The notes beneath the pieces were generated by a model. It saw nothing but the letters and a program-made list of their open reading frames with translations. It had not been told where the DNA came from and made no database searches. From NCBI GenBank assembly GCA_034665305.1, contig JAXDFZ010000006.1, positions 1 to 64,000 of the forward strand: DNA of 64,000 nt. The letters run 5' to 3'. The position numbers and the translations under genes are program-made. This document shows, piece after piece, positions 27,668-36,863 of the stretch; positions within the stretch are counted from its first letter, which is position 1; each line of letters opens with the position of its first letter. The DNA comes from DASXRU01 sp034665305. Its GTDB lineage: Bacteria; Acidobacteriota; Blastocatellia; Pyrinomonadales; Pyrinomonadaceae.

Positions 27668-27917
27668 TAAAGTGCGGTGGCAAGCGAAGCGCGACACCGC
27701 TTTGGATTCTCTGTCAACGGGCAGTAGCCCGACCGTGAGGGAGGGCTCCCGCTCGCATGCACTCAACCGGAGCCCTCCCTGACGGTCGGGCTACTGCCCC
27801 GCTCCGCGAACAAAACTAGAAGCGCTTTGGATTGTCTGAAATTAACCTTTAGGTGGCGGTCACCTCAAACAATATCCAAAGCGCCGTCGCCGCTTCGCTT
27901 TGCCGGCGCGCTCCAAA
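27668..27917. repeat. Family-B inverted repeat with a family-C element nested inside
   Basis: The left B arm (about 27670-27707) and right B arm (about 27876-27917) enclose about 170 bases. Within this, 27719-27800 is a complete family-C element: GCAGTAGCCCGACCGTGAGG... inverted to ...GACGGTCGGGCTACTGCC. Nesting means C inserted into B. It lies between two convergent genes. Confidence 0.87.
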
Positions 27918-27925
27918 TATTACTT

Positions 27926-28597
27926 CTACGTAGTCGTCGTAGCAGATGCCGCTTCGTCAGTTGTCTTGCCCGGTTGCGGCACGATCCGGAGATAGGGCTT
28001 CACAGTCTTCCAACCGCCGGGAAACTTCTCCTTTGCCGCTTCGTCCGAAACCGACGGCACGATGATTACATCGTCGCCGTCTTTCCAGTTCACCGGCGTG
28101 GCCACGCTGTACTTCGCGGTCAACTGCAATGAATCGATGACGCGCATAATTTCTGCGAAGTTGCGGCCCGTGCTGGCTGGATAGGTAATCATCAGTTTGA
28201 TCTTTTTGTCCGGGCCGATGATGTAGACGGAACGCACGGTGAAGATGTCGCTGATTTCCGGGTGAATCATGTCGTACAGTCCGGCAACTTTCTTGTCGGG
28301 GTCGGCAATCACCGGGAAATTCAAGGCCGTGCCCTGCGTTTCCCGGATGTCTTCCGCCCAGCGCTGGTGCGACTCGGTCGGGTCGACACTGAGGCCGATA
28401 ACCTTGACGTTGCGCTTTTCGAACTCGGGCTTCAGGCGCGCGCATTCACCGAGCTCGGTTGTGCATACAGGCGTGAAATCCTTCGGATGTGAAAAGAGAA
28501 CGGCCCAGCTATCGCCAATCCATTCATGAAAGTTAATCGGGCCTTCGGTAGTTTCAGCCGTAAAGTCGGGAGCAGTGTCTCCTAAACGTAGAGCCAT
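27926..28597 (-). CDS. 1-Cys peroxiredoxin (Prx6 type)
   Basis: 223 residues. Peroxidatic Cys45 in SHPKDFTPVCTTELG, conserved SVDPTESHQRWAEDI, and the long Prx6-type C-terminal domain (YPASTGRNFAEIMRVIDSLQLTAKYSVATPVNWKDGDDVIIVPSV). Reduces hydrogen or lipid peroxides in the cytosol. AAAGGATT precedes the ATG. The last residues (DEAASATTTT) are low-complexity. Monocistronic, ends against the nested repeat. Confidence 0.93.
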   Translation of the reverse strand: MALRLGDTAPDFTAETTEGPINFHEWIGDSWAVLFSHPKDFTPVCTTELGECARLKPEFEKRNVKVIGLSVDPTESHQRWAEDIRETQGTALNFPVIADPDKKVAGLYDMIHPEISDIFTVRSVYIIGPDKKIKLMITYPASTGRNFAEIMRVIDSLQLTAKYSVATPVNWKDGDDVIIVPSVSDEAAKEKFPGGWKTVKPYLRIVPQPGKTTDEAASATTTT

Positions 28598-28745
28598 GAT
28601 GTTAATCCTTTCGAGTTGTGAAATTAGTTAGAGTACCTCTCGAAGCGAGGCGGAGCAGTTTTTATAGGAAAGATTCTAACTGCGCAGCGTTTTACCTCGA
28701 AAGCTTCGGTTAGTCAACATCGCCCGGCCGTGATGTTGACAATTC

Positions 28746-28882
28746 TTTGGAGTGCGGTGGCAAGCGAAGCGCGACACCGCTTTGGTTTAATTTCCCCTCC
28801 CACTGGGAGGGGACATAATTAGATAGTAACGGCGGCGATCCAAAGCGCCGTCGCCGCTTCGCTCTGCCGGCGCACTCCAAAT
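28746..28882. repeat. Family-B long inverted repeat, copy 3
   Basis: Left arm TTTGGAGTGCGGTGGCAAGC..., right arm ...CGCTCTGCCGGCGCACTCCAAA. The spacer contains a small hairpin CCCCTCCCACTGGGAGGGG. Confidence 0.87.
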
Positions 28883-28898
28883 TCGTAGGCGGCCTGGG

Positions 28899-28978
28899 TT
28901 AGTAGCCCGACCGTAAGGGAGGGCTCCCGCTCGCATGCACTCAACCGGAGCCCTCCCTGACGGTCGGGCTACTGCCCC
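28899..28978. repeat. Family-C inverted repeat, copy 2
   Basis: Left arm TAGTAGCCCGACCGTAAGGG, AGGGCTCCCG; right arm AGCCCTCCCTGACGGTCGGG, CTACTGCCCC. Nearly identical to the copy at 27719-27800. Confidence 0.87.
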
Positions 28979-29128
28979 GCTCCGCCCACTCCTACTTTGT
29001 TCTAACTCTTAACCTCGCTTTTGCGCGTAGCCATCCAAAGGCGGTTCCCGCTTCGCTCTGCGGGCGCACACTCCATAGAGCTCATCGCCCTCAATCGCTA
29101 AAGAGCCTATGCTAGACTTCACTCATCC

Positions 29129-32100
29129 GTGGAAGCAAAACCCTTTCAGTTACGGCCGGAGCAGCGTGACGCTGCCCAGGTGATTGACCGCCACGTCTCA
29201 GTGACGGCGGGGCCGGGCGCAGGCAAAACCGCCGTGCTGGTTGAGCGCTATCTGCACATCCTGCGGACGCACGATATCGCCATCGATCAGATCGTCGCCA
29301 TTACTTTCACCAATCGCGCCGCCAACGAAATGCGCAGCCGCCTGCGTAAGAAACTGGACGAGTTGCTCCGCTCAACCGTGGGTGAAGAGCGCCGCCGTTG
29401 GCTGCGACACAAACGAACGCTTGATGGTGCGGTGATTACAACTATTCATGGTTTCTGCTCGCAGTTGCTCCACGAATTTCCTGTCGAAGCCAATGTCGAT
29501 CCGCAGTTCGTCCTCCTGGATCAGCACCAATCGGCGATGCTCCTGGAGGCGTCGGTCGAATCCGCATTAACCGAAGCGATCAACGCGGACGAAGTGTGGA
29601 TCACGCGTTTGACGGTCGGCATGGGACGCGGCCTCCTGGCGCAGTCGCTCGCCGACGTGCATCGCGGCTGTCGGGATTTGGGGCTTTCGCTCGCCGACGT
29701 GGACCGGCAAACGAAACTGAGTCACTCCACGATTGACGATTACAACGCAGCCCTCGTGGAACTGGACCGAGAAATGTCGGTGCTGCTCAACACGCCGCGC
29801 TTGACGCCGTCGGCTGCAGCGAAACGGGCGCAGCTGGCCATCAAGTGGCCCGAACTGCGCGCGCGTTTGCAGAACCTGCCGGAGCCCGAAACCCTTGCAG
29901 AGTATTGCCAGGCAATCGATGACTTTCGCCAGTACCGCCCCACCGCCAGTGGCGCGATCGGCGGCCAGATAAAACTACTCGACGAATGGATTTGGGAAAA
30001 AGGTCTGAAGGGCCGCGTGCCGCAGATCTGTTTCGATCTGTTTGCAAAGCAGTATGCCGGCGCCTTTATCAAAGTATTGAGCGGAATCTCGAAGCGCTTG
30101 GAGTCAGAAAAGGCGCGCCTCGCTGCATTGGATTTTGACGACCTGCAGACTCGGGTTTTGCAATTGCTTGAGAAACGTCCTGAAGCTCTGGCGCGCATTT
30201 CAGAGCGCTTCAAGTTTTTTCTGGTGGATGAGTTTCAGGACACCAATCGCTTGCAACGCGATCTGATGACCCGGCTGGCGCTTACGCCGGGGCAGCGGGC
30301 GAACCTTTTCATCGTCGGCGATCGCAAACAGTCGATTTATGGTTTTCGCGGAGCGGACGTCAGTGTCTTCGGGGAGATGACGGCGGAACTGGAGGCGGCG
30401 GGTGGCGCGGCCAAACCGCTGCACCTTAATTTTCGCAGTCAGCCGCCGGTCATTAACTTTTTTAATTTTCTGTTTGAAAGAATCTTTCGTGCGGCCGATC
30501 AATGTGCGCCGGAAGATTTGCCGCAACTGGGGTACGTTGCCCATGAAGCGAGCACGGCGGAGCGAACTGGTGCGGACAAGCCGCCGCTGGTTGAGCTGCT
30601 GGTGGATATTGCTCCCGCGGATAGGAGTGACCCCAGGGCACACAAATCGCCGCGAGAGCGCGATGCAGAGCAGTTGGCGACGCGAATCACAACTCTCATT
30701 CATGGCGCAGAATCCGGCGACGATCCCGGCGCGCGCCGGTTTGAGTTTCGCGATATCGCGCTGTTGTTTCGGGCGATGACCGATGTGCCGGCTTACGAAG
30801 CCGCGTTTCGCCGTGCCGGAATTCCCTCGCTGACAGTTCAGGGCAAGGGTTTTTACGATCGCGACGAAATCAGCGATCTGATTCAACTCTTGCGATTTCT
30901 GGACAACAGCACGGACGAGTTAGCGTTGGCGGCGGTGCTTCGTTCACCGTTATGCGGCGCTTCCGATAACGCGCTGCTGGCGTTGCGTTGCGCGCCGCTG
31001 CTTGGCGATGCGCCGGAACGCGGGCGGTTGCAGCGCCGGCGCGGCGTGCGAAAACTTTTTCACGCGCTGAGTAATCAGGAGCAGATCGCGTTCATCGATG
31101 AGGGCGAGCGAGTTTTGCTGGCGCGCGCGCATGCTTTATTGACAAAACTGCTGGCGCGACGCAATCGCTACGCGGTCGCTGATCTGCTGCGTTTTGCCGT
31201 CGCCGAGTCGGAATTCCAGCCCATCATCGCCGCGAACTTTGATGGCGGGCAGCGGCTGGCAAACGTGGAAAAGCTTTTCCGCCTGGCCGAAAGTTTTGAA
31301 AAGGCCGGAACGCACCTGATCCGTGATTTTGTTCGCTTTGTCGAAGACTTTGAAAAGGTTGGCGGACGCGAGGGTGAAGGTCAAATCGATGAGGCAGCCA
31401 ACGCGGTGCGGCTGATGACGATCCATCAGGCGAAGGGACTGGAGTTTCCGGTTGTCATTCTGCCGGATTTACATCGGGAGCTGCGGGTGCGGGACGCCTG
31501 GTACGCACTGGATCCGCACCGCGGTTTGTCTTTGCAAATACCTGATGGCCGCGGTTTCCGCGTGGCGGGGATCACGTTCCAGGAGTTTTGTAATCGCGCG
31601 CGTTTGCGTGAAGAGTTTGAAAGCATGCGGCTGTTGTATGTGGCAGCGACGCGGGCCGAAGATCGTCTGTTGCTGTCGGGCGCGGCGAAGGACCAGGCGA
31701 GCCTTGCGCGCAAGCGGGACAATTGGCTGGCGTGGATTTGGCAGGCGCTGGAACTGGATGACCATGCTCGCGGCGGCGTGTTGTATCTGGAGAACGAAGC
31801 GCAGATTGAGTTGCGGGTAAACGAGGGCGCGAGGCCGGGGCAGTCGGCAGGGGCAGTCGGCGGGAGCAGTCCGACCGAGACAGCAACATTGTCATCGGAA
31901 ACCGCCGCCCTTATCGGCGGTCACGCTTCGATGGACGAACTGTTTCCGCTCCTGCGACCGATTGAACCCGGCACGAGCGGCGTCCATCGCTGCAGCGTCA
32001 CGCAATTGATTAACTATCAGCGCTGCCCGCGGCAGTACTACTTCGATCGTGTGTTGCACAGTCCGGCGCCGGACCGGCTGGAGGTTTGGAACGATGCGGA

Positions 32101-33061
32101 AGCGCCAGAGCCGCCCGCCAACCTGACGGCGACATTGAAGGGCGCCGTGATTCACCGTTTCTGCGAGACGTATTCAGCCGGTGACGATCTGCCGGCGCGG
32201 CTGGAGCAAAGCTTCGATGAGGTAATGCTTAAGCGGCACGCCGAGTTGGCCGATCGCATGCTCGGCATCAACCGGGCAACGGCGCTCGAGAATCTTTTGC
32301 CGTTGGCGAAGAATTATCTGGCGAGCGCCGTCTTTCAGCGCGTCGAAGCGGTGCGCGCCGGTCGCACTGATGAAGCATTAGCGGCAGCAGCCTCGCGTTT
32401 TCCCCATCACGATGGCGGACTCTGGAGCGAATTGAGTTTCCGCCTGCGGCGGCCGACGGGCATCCTCACCGGCACGATCGACAAATTACTAATTTCAAAG
32501 ACGCAAAGTGACGACGGGCAAGACCGGTTTGAGATTGAAATTATTGACTTCAAGACCAACCGGTTTCGCGTTCGGAACCAGGTGGCTGAGGACGCCGCAT
32601 CGGAAACCTTGACTGCTCCCTTGGCCGACGTAAAAGCCGAAGCGGGGCAGGCATCGTTTAGTTTCAACGCCCCGGCGGCCGCGACTAGTTTGGCGAAAGA
32701 AAATGACGCGCCCGTGACGGTTCAGGACGAAGTGCAGATTGCGGCGACGGACTATCAACTCCAGATGCAGGCTTATGCGCTGGCGGTACGGGCGCTGTTG
32801 CCGTTTCTATCCGCGGAGAATCATCGGATGAAGGTGACGCTGCATTTCCTTGATCCAAATATTGAAGCGCATTTACCAGATGACCTGGTGCGCGCGGAAG
32901 TTTGCGCTGAAGCGATAGACGCCGCTATGCGCGATCTCAGTTCGGCGCTCGAGCCCGAGCATTTTCCCGTGCGACCGGCAGGTCACTGCCGCATGTGCAA
33001 CTTCCTGGATATTTGCGAAGCCGGGCGGACGTTTGTCCGAGCCACGAGCAACAATCCGTAG
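29129..33061 (+). CDS. AddA/RecB-like UvrD-family helicase fused to a PD-(D/E)XK (Fe-S) nuclease
   Basis: 1310 residues from a GTG at 29129; no ATG is near. Superfamily 1 helicase: Walker A TAGPGAGKTAVLVERYL (26-42), AITFTNRAANEM, Walker B FLVDEFQDTN, GDRKQSIYGFRGADV, LNFRSQPPVINFFN, MTIHQAKGLEFPVVILPD, LYVAATRAEDRLLL. The C-terminal nuclease has SVTQLINYQRCPRQYYFDRV, GAVIHRFCE, IIDFKTNRF and LQMQAYALAV. A first Cys in RCPRQYY plus CRMCNFLDIC gives the four-cysteine pattern of Fe-S nucleases. Probably processes double-strand breaks; no AddB neighbour. Residues about 890-930 and 1165-1200 are low-complexity linkers. Confidence 0.9.
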   Translation: MEAKPFQLRPEQRDAAQVIDRHVSVTAGPGAGKTAVLVERYLHILRTHDIAIDQIVAITFTNRAANEMRSRLRKKLDELLRSTVGEERRRWLRHKRTLDGAVITTIHGFCSQLLHEFPVEANVDPQFVLLDQHQSAMLLEASVESALTEAINADEVWITRLTVGMGRGLLAQSLADVHRGCRDLGLSLADVDRQTKLSHSTIDDYNAALVELDREMSVLLNTPRLTPSAAAKRAQLAIKWPELRARLQNLPEPETLAEYCQAIDDFRQYRPTASGAIGGQIKLLDEWIWEKGLKGRVPQICFDLFAKQYAGAFIKVLSGISKRLESEKARLAALDFDDLQTRVLQLLEKRPEALARISERFKFFLVDEFQDTNRLQRDLMTRLALTPGQRANLFIVGDRKQSIYGFRGADVSVFGEMTAELEAAGGAAKPLHLNFRSQPPVINFFNFLFERIFRAADQCAPEDLPQLGYVAHEASTAERTGADKPPLVELLVDIAPADRSDPRAHKSPRERDAEQLATRITTLIHGAESGDDPGARRFEFRDIALLFRAMTDVPAYEAAFRRAGIPSLTVQGKGFYDRDEISDLIQLLRFLDNSTDELALAAVLRSPLCGASDNALLALRCAPLLGDAPERGRLQRRRGVRKLFHALSNQEQIAFIDEGERVLLARAHALLTKLLARRNRYAVADLLRFAVAESEFQPIIAANFDGGQRLANVEKLFRLAESFEKAGTHLIRDFVRFVEDFEKVGGREGEGQIDEAANAVRLMTIHQAKGLEFPVVILPDLHRELRVRDAWYALDPHRGLSLQIPDGRGFRVAGITFQEFCNRARLREEFESMRLLYVAATRAEDRLLLSGAAKDQASLARKRDNWLAWIWQALELDDHARGGVLYLENEAQIELRVNEGARPGQSAGAVGGSSPTETATLSSETAALIGGHASMDELFPLLRPIEPGTSGVHRCSVTQLINYQRCPRQYYFDRVLHSPAPDRLEVWNDAEAPEPPANLTATLKGAVIHRFCETYSAGDDLPARLEQSFDEVMLKRHAELADRMLGINRATALENLLPLAKNYLASAVFQRVEAVRAGRTDEALAAAASRFPHHDGGLWSELSFRLRRPTGILTGTIDKLLISKTQSDDGQDRFEIEIIDFKTNRFRVRNQVAEDAASETLTAPLADVKAEAGQASFSFNAPAAATSLAKENDAPVTVQDEVQIAATDYQLQMQAYALAVRALLPFLSAENHRMKVTLHFLDPNIEAHLPDDLVRAEVCAEAIDAAMRDLSSALEPEHFPVRPAGHCRMCNFLDICEAGRTFVRATSNNP

Positions 33062-33078
33062 CGGCGTGCTTGGAAGAA

Positions 33079-33188
33079 TCCGCAGATTACGCCGATTACG
33101 CAGACACAAACGGTTTCGAGAAAGCCCGCTAGTTCTTTCCCAGTTCAGTTGTTGTTCTAAATCTGCGTGATCTGTGTAGTCTGCGGAT
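33079..33188. repeat. Family-F inverted repeat, copy 2
   Basis: TCCGCAGATTACGCCGATTAC and GTGATCTGTGTAGTCTGCGGA, inverted arms between the convergent helicase and hydrolase genes. Confidence 0.78.
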
Positions 33189-33227
33189 AAGAGGGTTCAG
33201 AGTTAACCGGGCCACGGAGAGCCAACC

Positions 33228-33893
33228 CTACTGCTTTGCGGAAGACGACTTCAACTGCAGCTCCATCCACTCCTTGATCGTCCGCTTCAGTTCATCCAGG
33301 CTATCGTCAAAGAAATGGCCCGCGCCGGGGATGATTGACAACGTCACCGGCGCCGCCTCCGGCCCTTTTGTCATTTCACTCACCAGCGTACGCAGGCGGC
33401 CTGGATCGCCGAATTCGTCCCGTTCACCCTGAATGAACAGGAGCGGCTTGCGGCAGTCCTTAACGAAATCAAAGTCGTATTTATCGACGGGGGTGCCGAT
33501 GCTGATCAGATTCACTACGCGCGGATCGGGAATCCCTATCTGCAATCCTACCCATGTGCCGAATGAGAAACCCGCGAGCGTGATTCGTTCGTTGGGATAG
33601 TGTTCGGCCAGGTAATCGAGCCCGCGACGCGCATCGTCGCGTTCGCCGCGCCCCTCGTCATGGTTCCCTGTGCTTTGCCCCACGCCACGGAAATTGATTC
33701 GCAAAGTAACCAGTCCGGCTTCGTTCAAAGCGGCGGCGGCGCGAAAGACCACTTTGTTATGCATCGTGCCACCGCCCAGCGGATGTGGATGCAGGACAAG
33801 GGCAACGCCGCGCACGTCGCCCTTCGGCTCTTTCAGAATCGCTTCCAAACGGCCATGCGGGCTGCGGATGAATAGATTGCCGGCTGGATACAT
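33228..33893 (-). CDS. Alpha/beta-hydrolase (COG2945-like)
   Basis: 221 residues. Compact alpha/beta hydrolase: VALVLHPHPLGGGTMHNKVVFRAAAAL, TLRINFRGVGQSTGNHDEGRGERDDARRGLDYL, nucleophile elbow TLAGFSFGTWVGLQI (Ser in GFSFG), PLLFIQGERDEFGDP (acid) and GAGHFFDDSLDEL (His). Complete Ser-Asp-His triad; cytosolic. Physiological ester or amide substrate unknown. Confidence 0.9.
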   Translation of the reverse strand: MYPAGNLFIRSPHGRLEAILKEPKGDVRGVALVLHPHPLGGGTMHNKVVFRAAAALNEAGLVTLRINFRGVGQSTGNHDEGRGERDDARRGLDYLAEHYPNERITLAGFSFGTWVGLQIGIPDPRVVNLISIGTPVDKYDFDFVKDCRKPLLFIQGERDEFGDPGRLRTLVSEMTKGPEAAPVTLSIIPGAGHFFDDSLDELKRTIKEWMELQLKSSSAKQ

Positions 33894-33907
33894 GTGCGGA
33901 GCCTTTC

Positions 33908-34001
33908 GATTGCAGGTTGCGGATTGCAGATTGTGGATTGCAAATTACCAGACGGGCCGCTTCTTCTTCAATTCGCAAACTGAAACCCGCAATCCGCACG
34001 G
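33908..34001. repeat. Family-G repeat (GGATTGCAGATTG...)
   Basis: Runs of GCGGATTGCAGATTGTGGATT and the inverse ACCCGCAATCCGCA on the two sides of a 50-base spacer. Related copies: 38005, 40366, 61598, 62148. Confidence 0.65.
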
Positions 34002-34065
34002 CGGCGCCCCTTCGTATATTGGTTAGATTTAGCTAACACCAACTCGAAAAGGAATGGAATACAAA

Positions 34066-34653
34066 ATGAAGAAGATATTCGCCATGCTGCTGCTGGCGGT
34101 AGCGTCATTAGCAATTACGGCTTCAGCAGCATTCGGCCAGAACTCGATGTCGGGCAACGCGATGGCCGTTAACAACCCGATGGTCGGCGGCGCGGCCATG
34201 TATCGCACCAAAGACATTGTGGACAACGCCGTAAATTCCGCAGATCACACGACCCTGGTTGCGGCGGTCAAGGCCGCGGGATTAGTGGACACACTCAAAA
34301 GCGCCGGGCCTTTTACGGTTTTCGCTCCGACCAATTCGGCTTTTGACAAACTGCCGGACGGAACCGTGGGAATGCTGGTCATGCCGGAAAACAAAGCGGC
34401 ACTTACAAAAGTGCTGACGTATCACGTACTGGCGGGCCGGTTTGATTCCAAGGCCATCGCGAAGCTGATCAAATCAGGTGGCGGTCAGGCCCAACTGAAA
34501 ACTGTCAGCGGGGGCAAGCTCGTCGCGTACATGCAGGGAAACGATTTGATCCTGCGTGACGAGAAGGGCGGCACCTCCCGCGTTACCATCGCGAACGTTT
34601 ATCAATCCAACGGTGTGATTCACGTGATTGATACCGTCCTGCTGCCTAACTAG
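34066..34653 (+). CDS. Secreted fasciclin (FAS1)-domain protein
   Basis: 195 residues from ATG 34066; ATG 34054 is in frame but sits on top of the AAAGGA ribosome site. The signal peptide is IFAMLLLAVASLAITASAAFG. Residues about 50-190 form one FAS1 domain: DIVDNAVNSADHTTLVAAVKAAGLVDTLKSAGPFTVFAPTNSAFDKLP, the H-box LTYHVLAGRF, and VIHVIDTVLLP. Periplasmic or extracellular adhesion-type protein; ligand unknown. Followed by a strong terminator. Confidence 0.93.
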   Translation: MKKIFAMLLLAVASLAITASAAFGQNSMSGNAMAVNNPMVGGAAMYRTKDIVDNAVNSADHTTLVAAVKAAGLVDTLKSAGPFTVFAPTNSAFDKLPDGTVGMLVMPENKAALTKVLTYHVLAGRFDSKAIAKLIKSGGGQAQLKTVSGGKLVAYMQGNDLILRDEKGGTSRVTIANVYQSNGVIHVIDTVLLPN

Positions 34654-34683
34654 GGTCGGGACACGTTGACGGTTTGTAATAAA

Positions 34684-34718
34684 GGCGCTGCCGGCCGGGA
34701 CCGGTAGCGCCTTCTTAA
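34684..34718 (+). terminator. Intrinsic terminator after the fasciclin gene
   Basis: Stem GGCGCTGCCGG (34684-34694) with CCGGTAGCGCC (34701-34711), one mismatch, six-base loop, followed by TTCTTAATTT. Confidence 0.8.
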
Positions 34719-34729
34719 TTTGCGTTCCT

Positions 34730-35007
34730 TTGGAGTGCGGCGGCAGAGCGAAGCGGCGACGCCGCTTTGGATCGGGTCGCCAACCTGAGAAAAGCGAAGC
34801 GGGCAAGCTAAAGCTTCAACTCTTTGCACCTGTCACGCGCGTCGGGGCCTCAAATCCTACAGGTGTATAGAGTACAAACTTTAGTTTGCTTCCGTGTGAG
34901 AGACTCAAGCAGGGACGAGGCGGAGGGTAACAAAAAAGATATGAAAACCGCCGCGAGGTTAGATCCAAAGCGCCGTCGCCGCTGCGCTCTGCCGGCGGAC
35001 TCCAAGA
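34730..35007. repeat. Family-B arms, widely spaced pair
   Basis: Left arm about 34731-34773 (TTTGGAGTGCGGCGGCAGAGC...) and right arm 34971-35006 (GATCCAAAGCGCCGTCGCCG...) separated by 200 bases without a recognisable gene. Confidence 0.75.
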
Positions 35008-35014
35008 GATGTGC

Positions 35015-35782
35015 TTAGCCAGCAGCGTTATCCATCCGCCCGGCATAGATGCGAGTGTCATACTCAACTACGACGCGGCCGTTTTGTTGGTGAGTTTCAA
35101 ATAACTGGCGCAACGCCTGGAGCATATCGGTGAAGCCCGGCTGGCCTTCAGCGGGAACGTATGACGAGGACAGCAAACGTCCCTGCAGTCCTTCATAATC
35201 AAAAACCTGTTGGTTCTCGATCGATTGCAGTTCGAAATCGTTCGGCGCAAAGAAGGCCGCGATGTCTTCGTAGACGTTTTCGTGACGCACTTCCTGATAA
35301 TCCGTGCCGTACTTCAGCAAGAGCGTTTCGTAGTCACGCAGAAACGGCGTCGAATCAGTCCGCCGTTCATTCCAGAGCAGGATCGCCCAGCCGTTTGGCT
35401 TCAGGATGCGCGCAAACTCTGCCTTGGTACGATCCTTATCAAACCAGTGAAACGCTTGCGCGGCCGTGACGAAATCAACACTGTCCTCGGGGAGCGTGGT
35501 CGCTTCTGCCGAGCCGGCAATGCTGTTGAAGTTTGGATAATCCTGAAGAATCTGTTCGCCCGCAGCCCGCATCGCAGCGTTCGGCTCAACGCCAAACACC
35601 CGATTACCATTCCTAAGAAATAACTCGGTCAGGATTCCAGTGCCCGAGCCAATGTCCGCAACCGCGTGCGTCGCTTTCAACCCGCAAGTCGCGCGCAAAA
35701 AATCGATAACTGCCGGCGGATAACCGGGCCGGTATTTAACGTAAGTCGCTACGCGATTGGAAAAGCGGGCCTGCGGATCCAT
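35015..35782 (-). CDS. SAM-dependent methyltransferase (Methyltransf-11 type)
   Basis: 255 residues from ATG 35782 (MDPQARFSNRVATYVKYRPGYP), the typical family start; the open frame continues to 35851 but would overlap the upstream small gene. SAM motif I is AVADIGSGTGILTELFLRNG, then FGVEPNAAMRAAGEQIL, DFVTAAQAFHWFD. The YVKYRPGYPPAVIDFL start and QAFHWFD motif are typical of trans-aconitate/ubiE-like small-molecule methyltransferases. Substrate unknown. Seven bases downstream of the small membrane gene, so co-transcribed. Confidence 0.88.
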   Translation of the reverse strand: MDPQARFSNRVATYVKYRPGYPPAVIDFLRATCGLKATHAVADIGSGTGILTELFLRNGNRVFGVEPNAAMRAAGEQILQDYPNFNSIAGSAEATTLPEDSVDFVTAAQAFHWFDKDRTKAEFARILKPNGWAILLWNERRTDSTPFLRDYETLLLKYGTDYQEVRHENVYEDIAAFFAPNDFELQSIENQQVFDYEGLQGRLLSSSYVPAEGQPGFTDMLQALRQLFETHQQNGRVVVEYDTRIYAGRMDNAAG

Positions 35783-35789
35783 AGCGAAA

Positions 35790-36029
35790 CTACTCGAGCG
35801 GCTTGGCACCAGAATCCGGTCCCTTTTGCAGCCGGATAAAAACCGCGACAAAGAAGATGAGCAACGCTACCGAGAAAATTATCAGGTCCAGCAGGCTTAT
35901 TGCCCGGCTGATGTCGAACGTGGCCGAGCCAAACGGGCGATAGCGAAACAACATTTGCTGGAAAAGATTCAGAACTAAATGTAACGCAGTGCCGGCTATG
36001 GCGATGATGGTCGCAAGTTTCAGAAACAT
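35790..36029 (-). CDS. Small two-helix membrane protein
   Basis: 79 residues with two hydrophobic helices (LATIIAIAGTALHLVLNLF at 5-23; SLLDLIIFSVALLIFFVAVFI about 45-65) and a short charged tail. No family recognised. It lies just upstream of the methyltransferase gene on the same strand, which supports it as real. Confidence 0.65.
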   Translation of the reverse strand: MFLKLATIIAIAGTALHLVLNLFQQMLFRYRPFGSATFDISRAISLLDLIIFSVALLIFFVAVFIRLQKGPDSGAKPLE

Positions 36030-36118
36030 GCTGCGGGGGTCTCCATTCTGTGGTGTGCGTGTGTGGCAGGGTTCTACTGCAAATTCGTTTTGCAGTCAAC
36101 GCGATGGAGGAAGGAGCA

Positions 36119-36208
36119 GGGCAGTAGCCCGACTGTTAAGGAGGGCTCCCGCCGACTCCTAGCCCGATTGAGTGTAGCGAAGCCCTCCTTCACAGTCGGG
36201 CTACTGCC
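36119..36208. repeat. Family-C inverted repeat, copy 3
   Basis: GGCAGTAGCCCGACTGTTAAG and the inverted CACAGTCGGGCTACTGCC, with divergent loop sequence. It lies between two same-strand genes. Confidence 0.85.
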
Positions 36209-36238
36209 AGTTGAATTCGCGGTCAGGAGACGCTTGGC

Positions 36239-36859
36239 CTAGCGGGGCGGGATTATTGATCCCGCCGGCGCACCCGGTTGCCCGTAGTACTTAACAAACA
36301 GTCTGAACCCGAGTAGCAACGCAATTACAAAAGCGAATGTCAGCGGCAAACGCGTGTCGGATTTCACCAGCATCCAGTAATGCAGGGCGCCCAGCCCGCC
36401 AGACAAGTAAACCAACTTGTGCAGCAAGTTCCAGCGTTTTCCGCCCAGGCGCTTGACCATTTTATTCGTTGAAGTGAACGCCAACGGGATCATCAGGAAA
36501 AACGCCGCCATCCCCACGGCGAGGAACGGACGCGCGGCCACGTCCTGCACCGCGCTCCTGAAGTTGAAGAAGCGATCAAACCAGACGTAGGTGGTGAGAT
36601 GGAGGAATCCGTAGAAAAACGCGAAGAGGCCGAGCATCCGGCGAAACTTGATTAGCCAGTTGGCCCCGAAGAGTTTACGCAACGGCGACACCGCGAGCGT
36701 GAGCGAAAGAAAGACAAGGGTTAACATTCCCGTCGTACGCGTGACAACTTCGAGCGGGTTGGCGCCCACGCGATGCCGGTAAACGTCCCATAGCAAAAGA
36801 GTCAACGGCACGAGGCCGTTGACGAACAGGACCTGTTTGGCGAAGCGCGTGTCTTTCAT
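36239..36859 (-). CDS. msrQ: MsrQ, haem-binding membrane subunit of the MsrPQ methionine sulfoxide reductase
   Basis: 206 residues with about six helices. Conserved RTTGMLTLVFLSLTLAVSPLRKLFG, FRRMLGLFAFFYGFLHLTTYVWFDRF (haem-ligand His region) and GGKRWNLLHKLVYLSGGLGALHYW (second His pair). MsrQ is a quinol/flavin-to-haem electron donor in the inner membrane that reduces periplasmic MsrP. Downstream of msrP after an inverted repeat. Length is normal. Confidence 0.92.
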   Translation of the reverse strand: MKDTRFAKQVLFVNGLVPLTLLLWDVYRHRVGANPLEVVTRTTGMLTLVFLSLTLAVSPLRKLFGANWLIKFRRMLGLFAFFYGFLHLTTYVWFDRFFNFRSAVQDVAARPFLAVGMAAFFLMIPLAFTSTNKMVKRLGGKRWNLLHKLVYLSGGLGALHYWMLVKSDTRLPLTFAFVIALLLGFRLFVKYYGQPGAPAGSIIPPR

Positions 36860-36863
36860 GTTG

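Larger units (their letters stand above)
28598..29128. other. Repeat-rich non-coding region
   Basis: About 530 bases between divergent genes, largely made of two repeats (family B at 28746-28882, family C at 28899-28978) and a further degenerate family-B half near 29032-29076. No gene is visible. The promoters of the peroxiredoxin and helicase genes must lie here but no clear boxes stand out. Confidence 0.6.
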
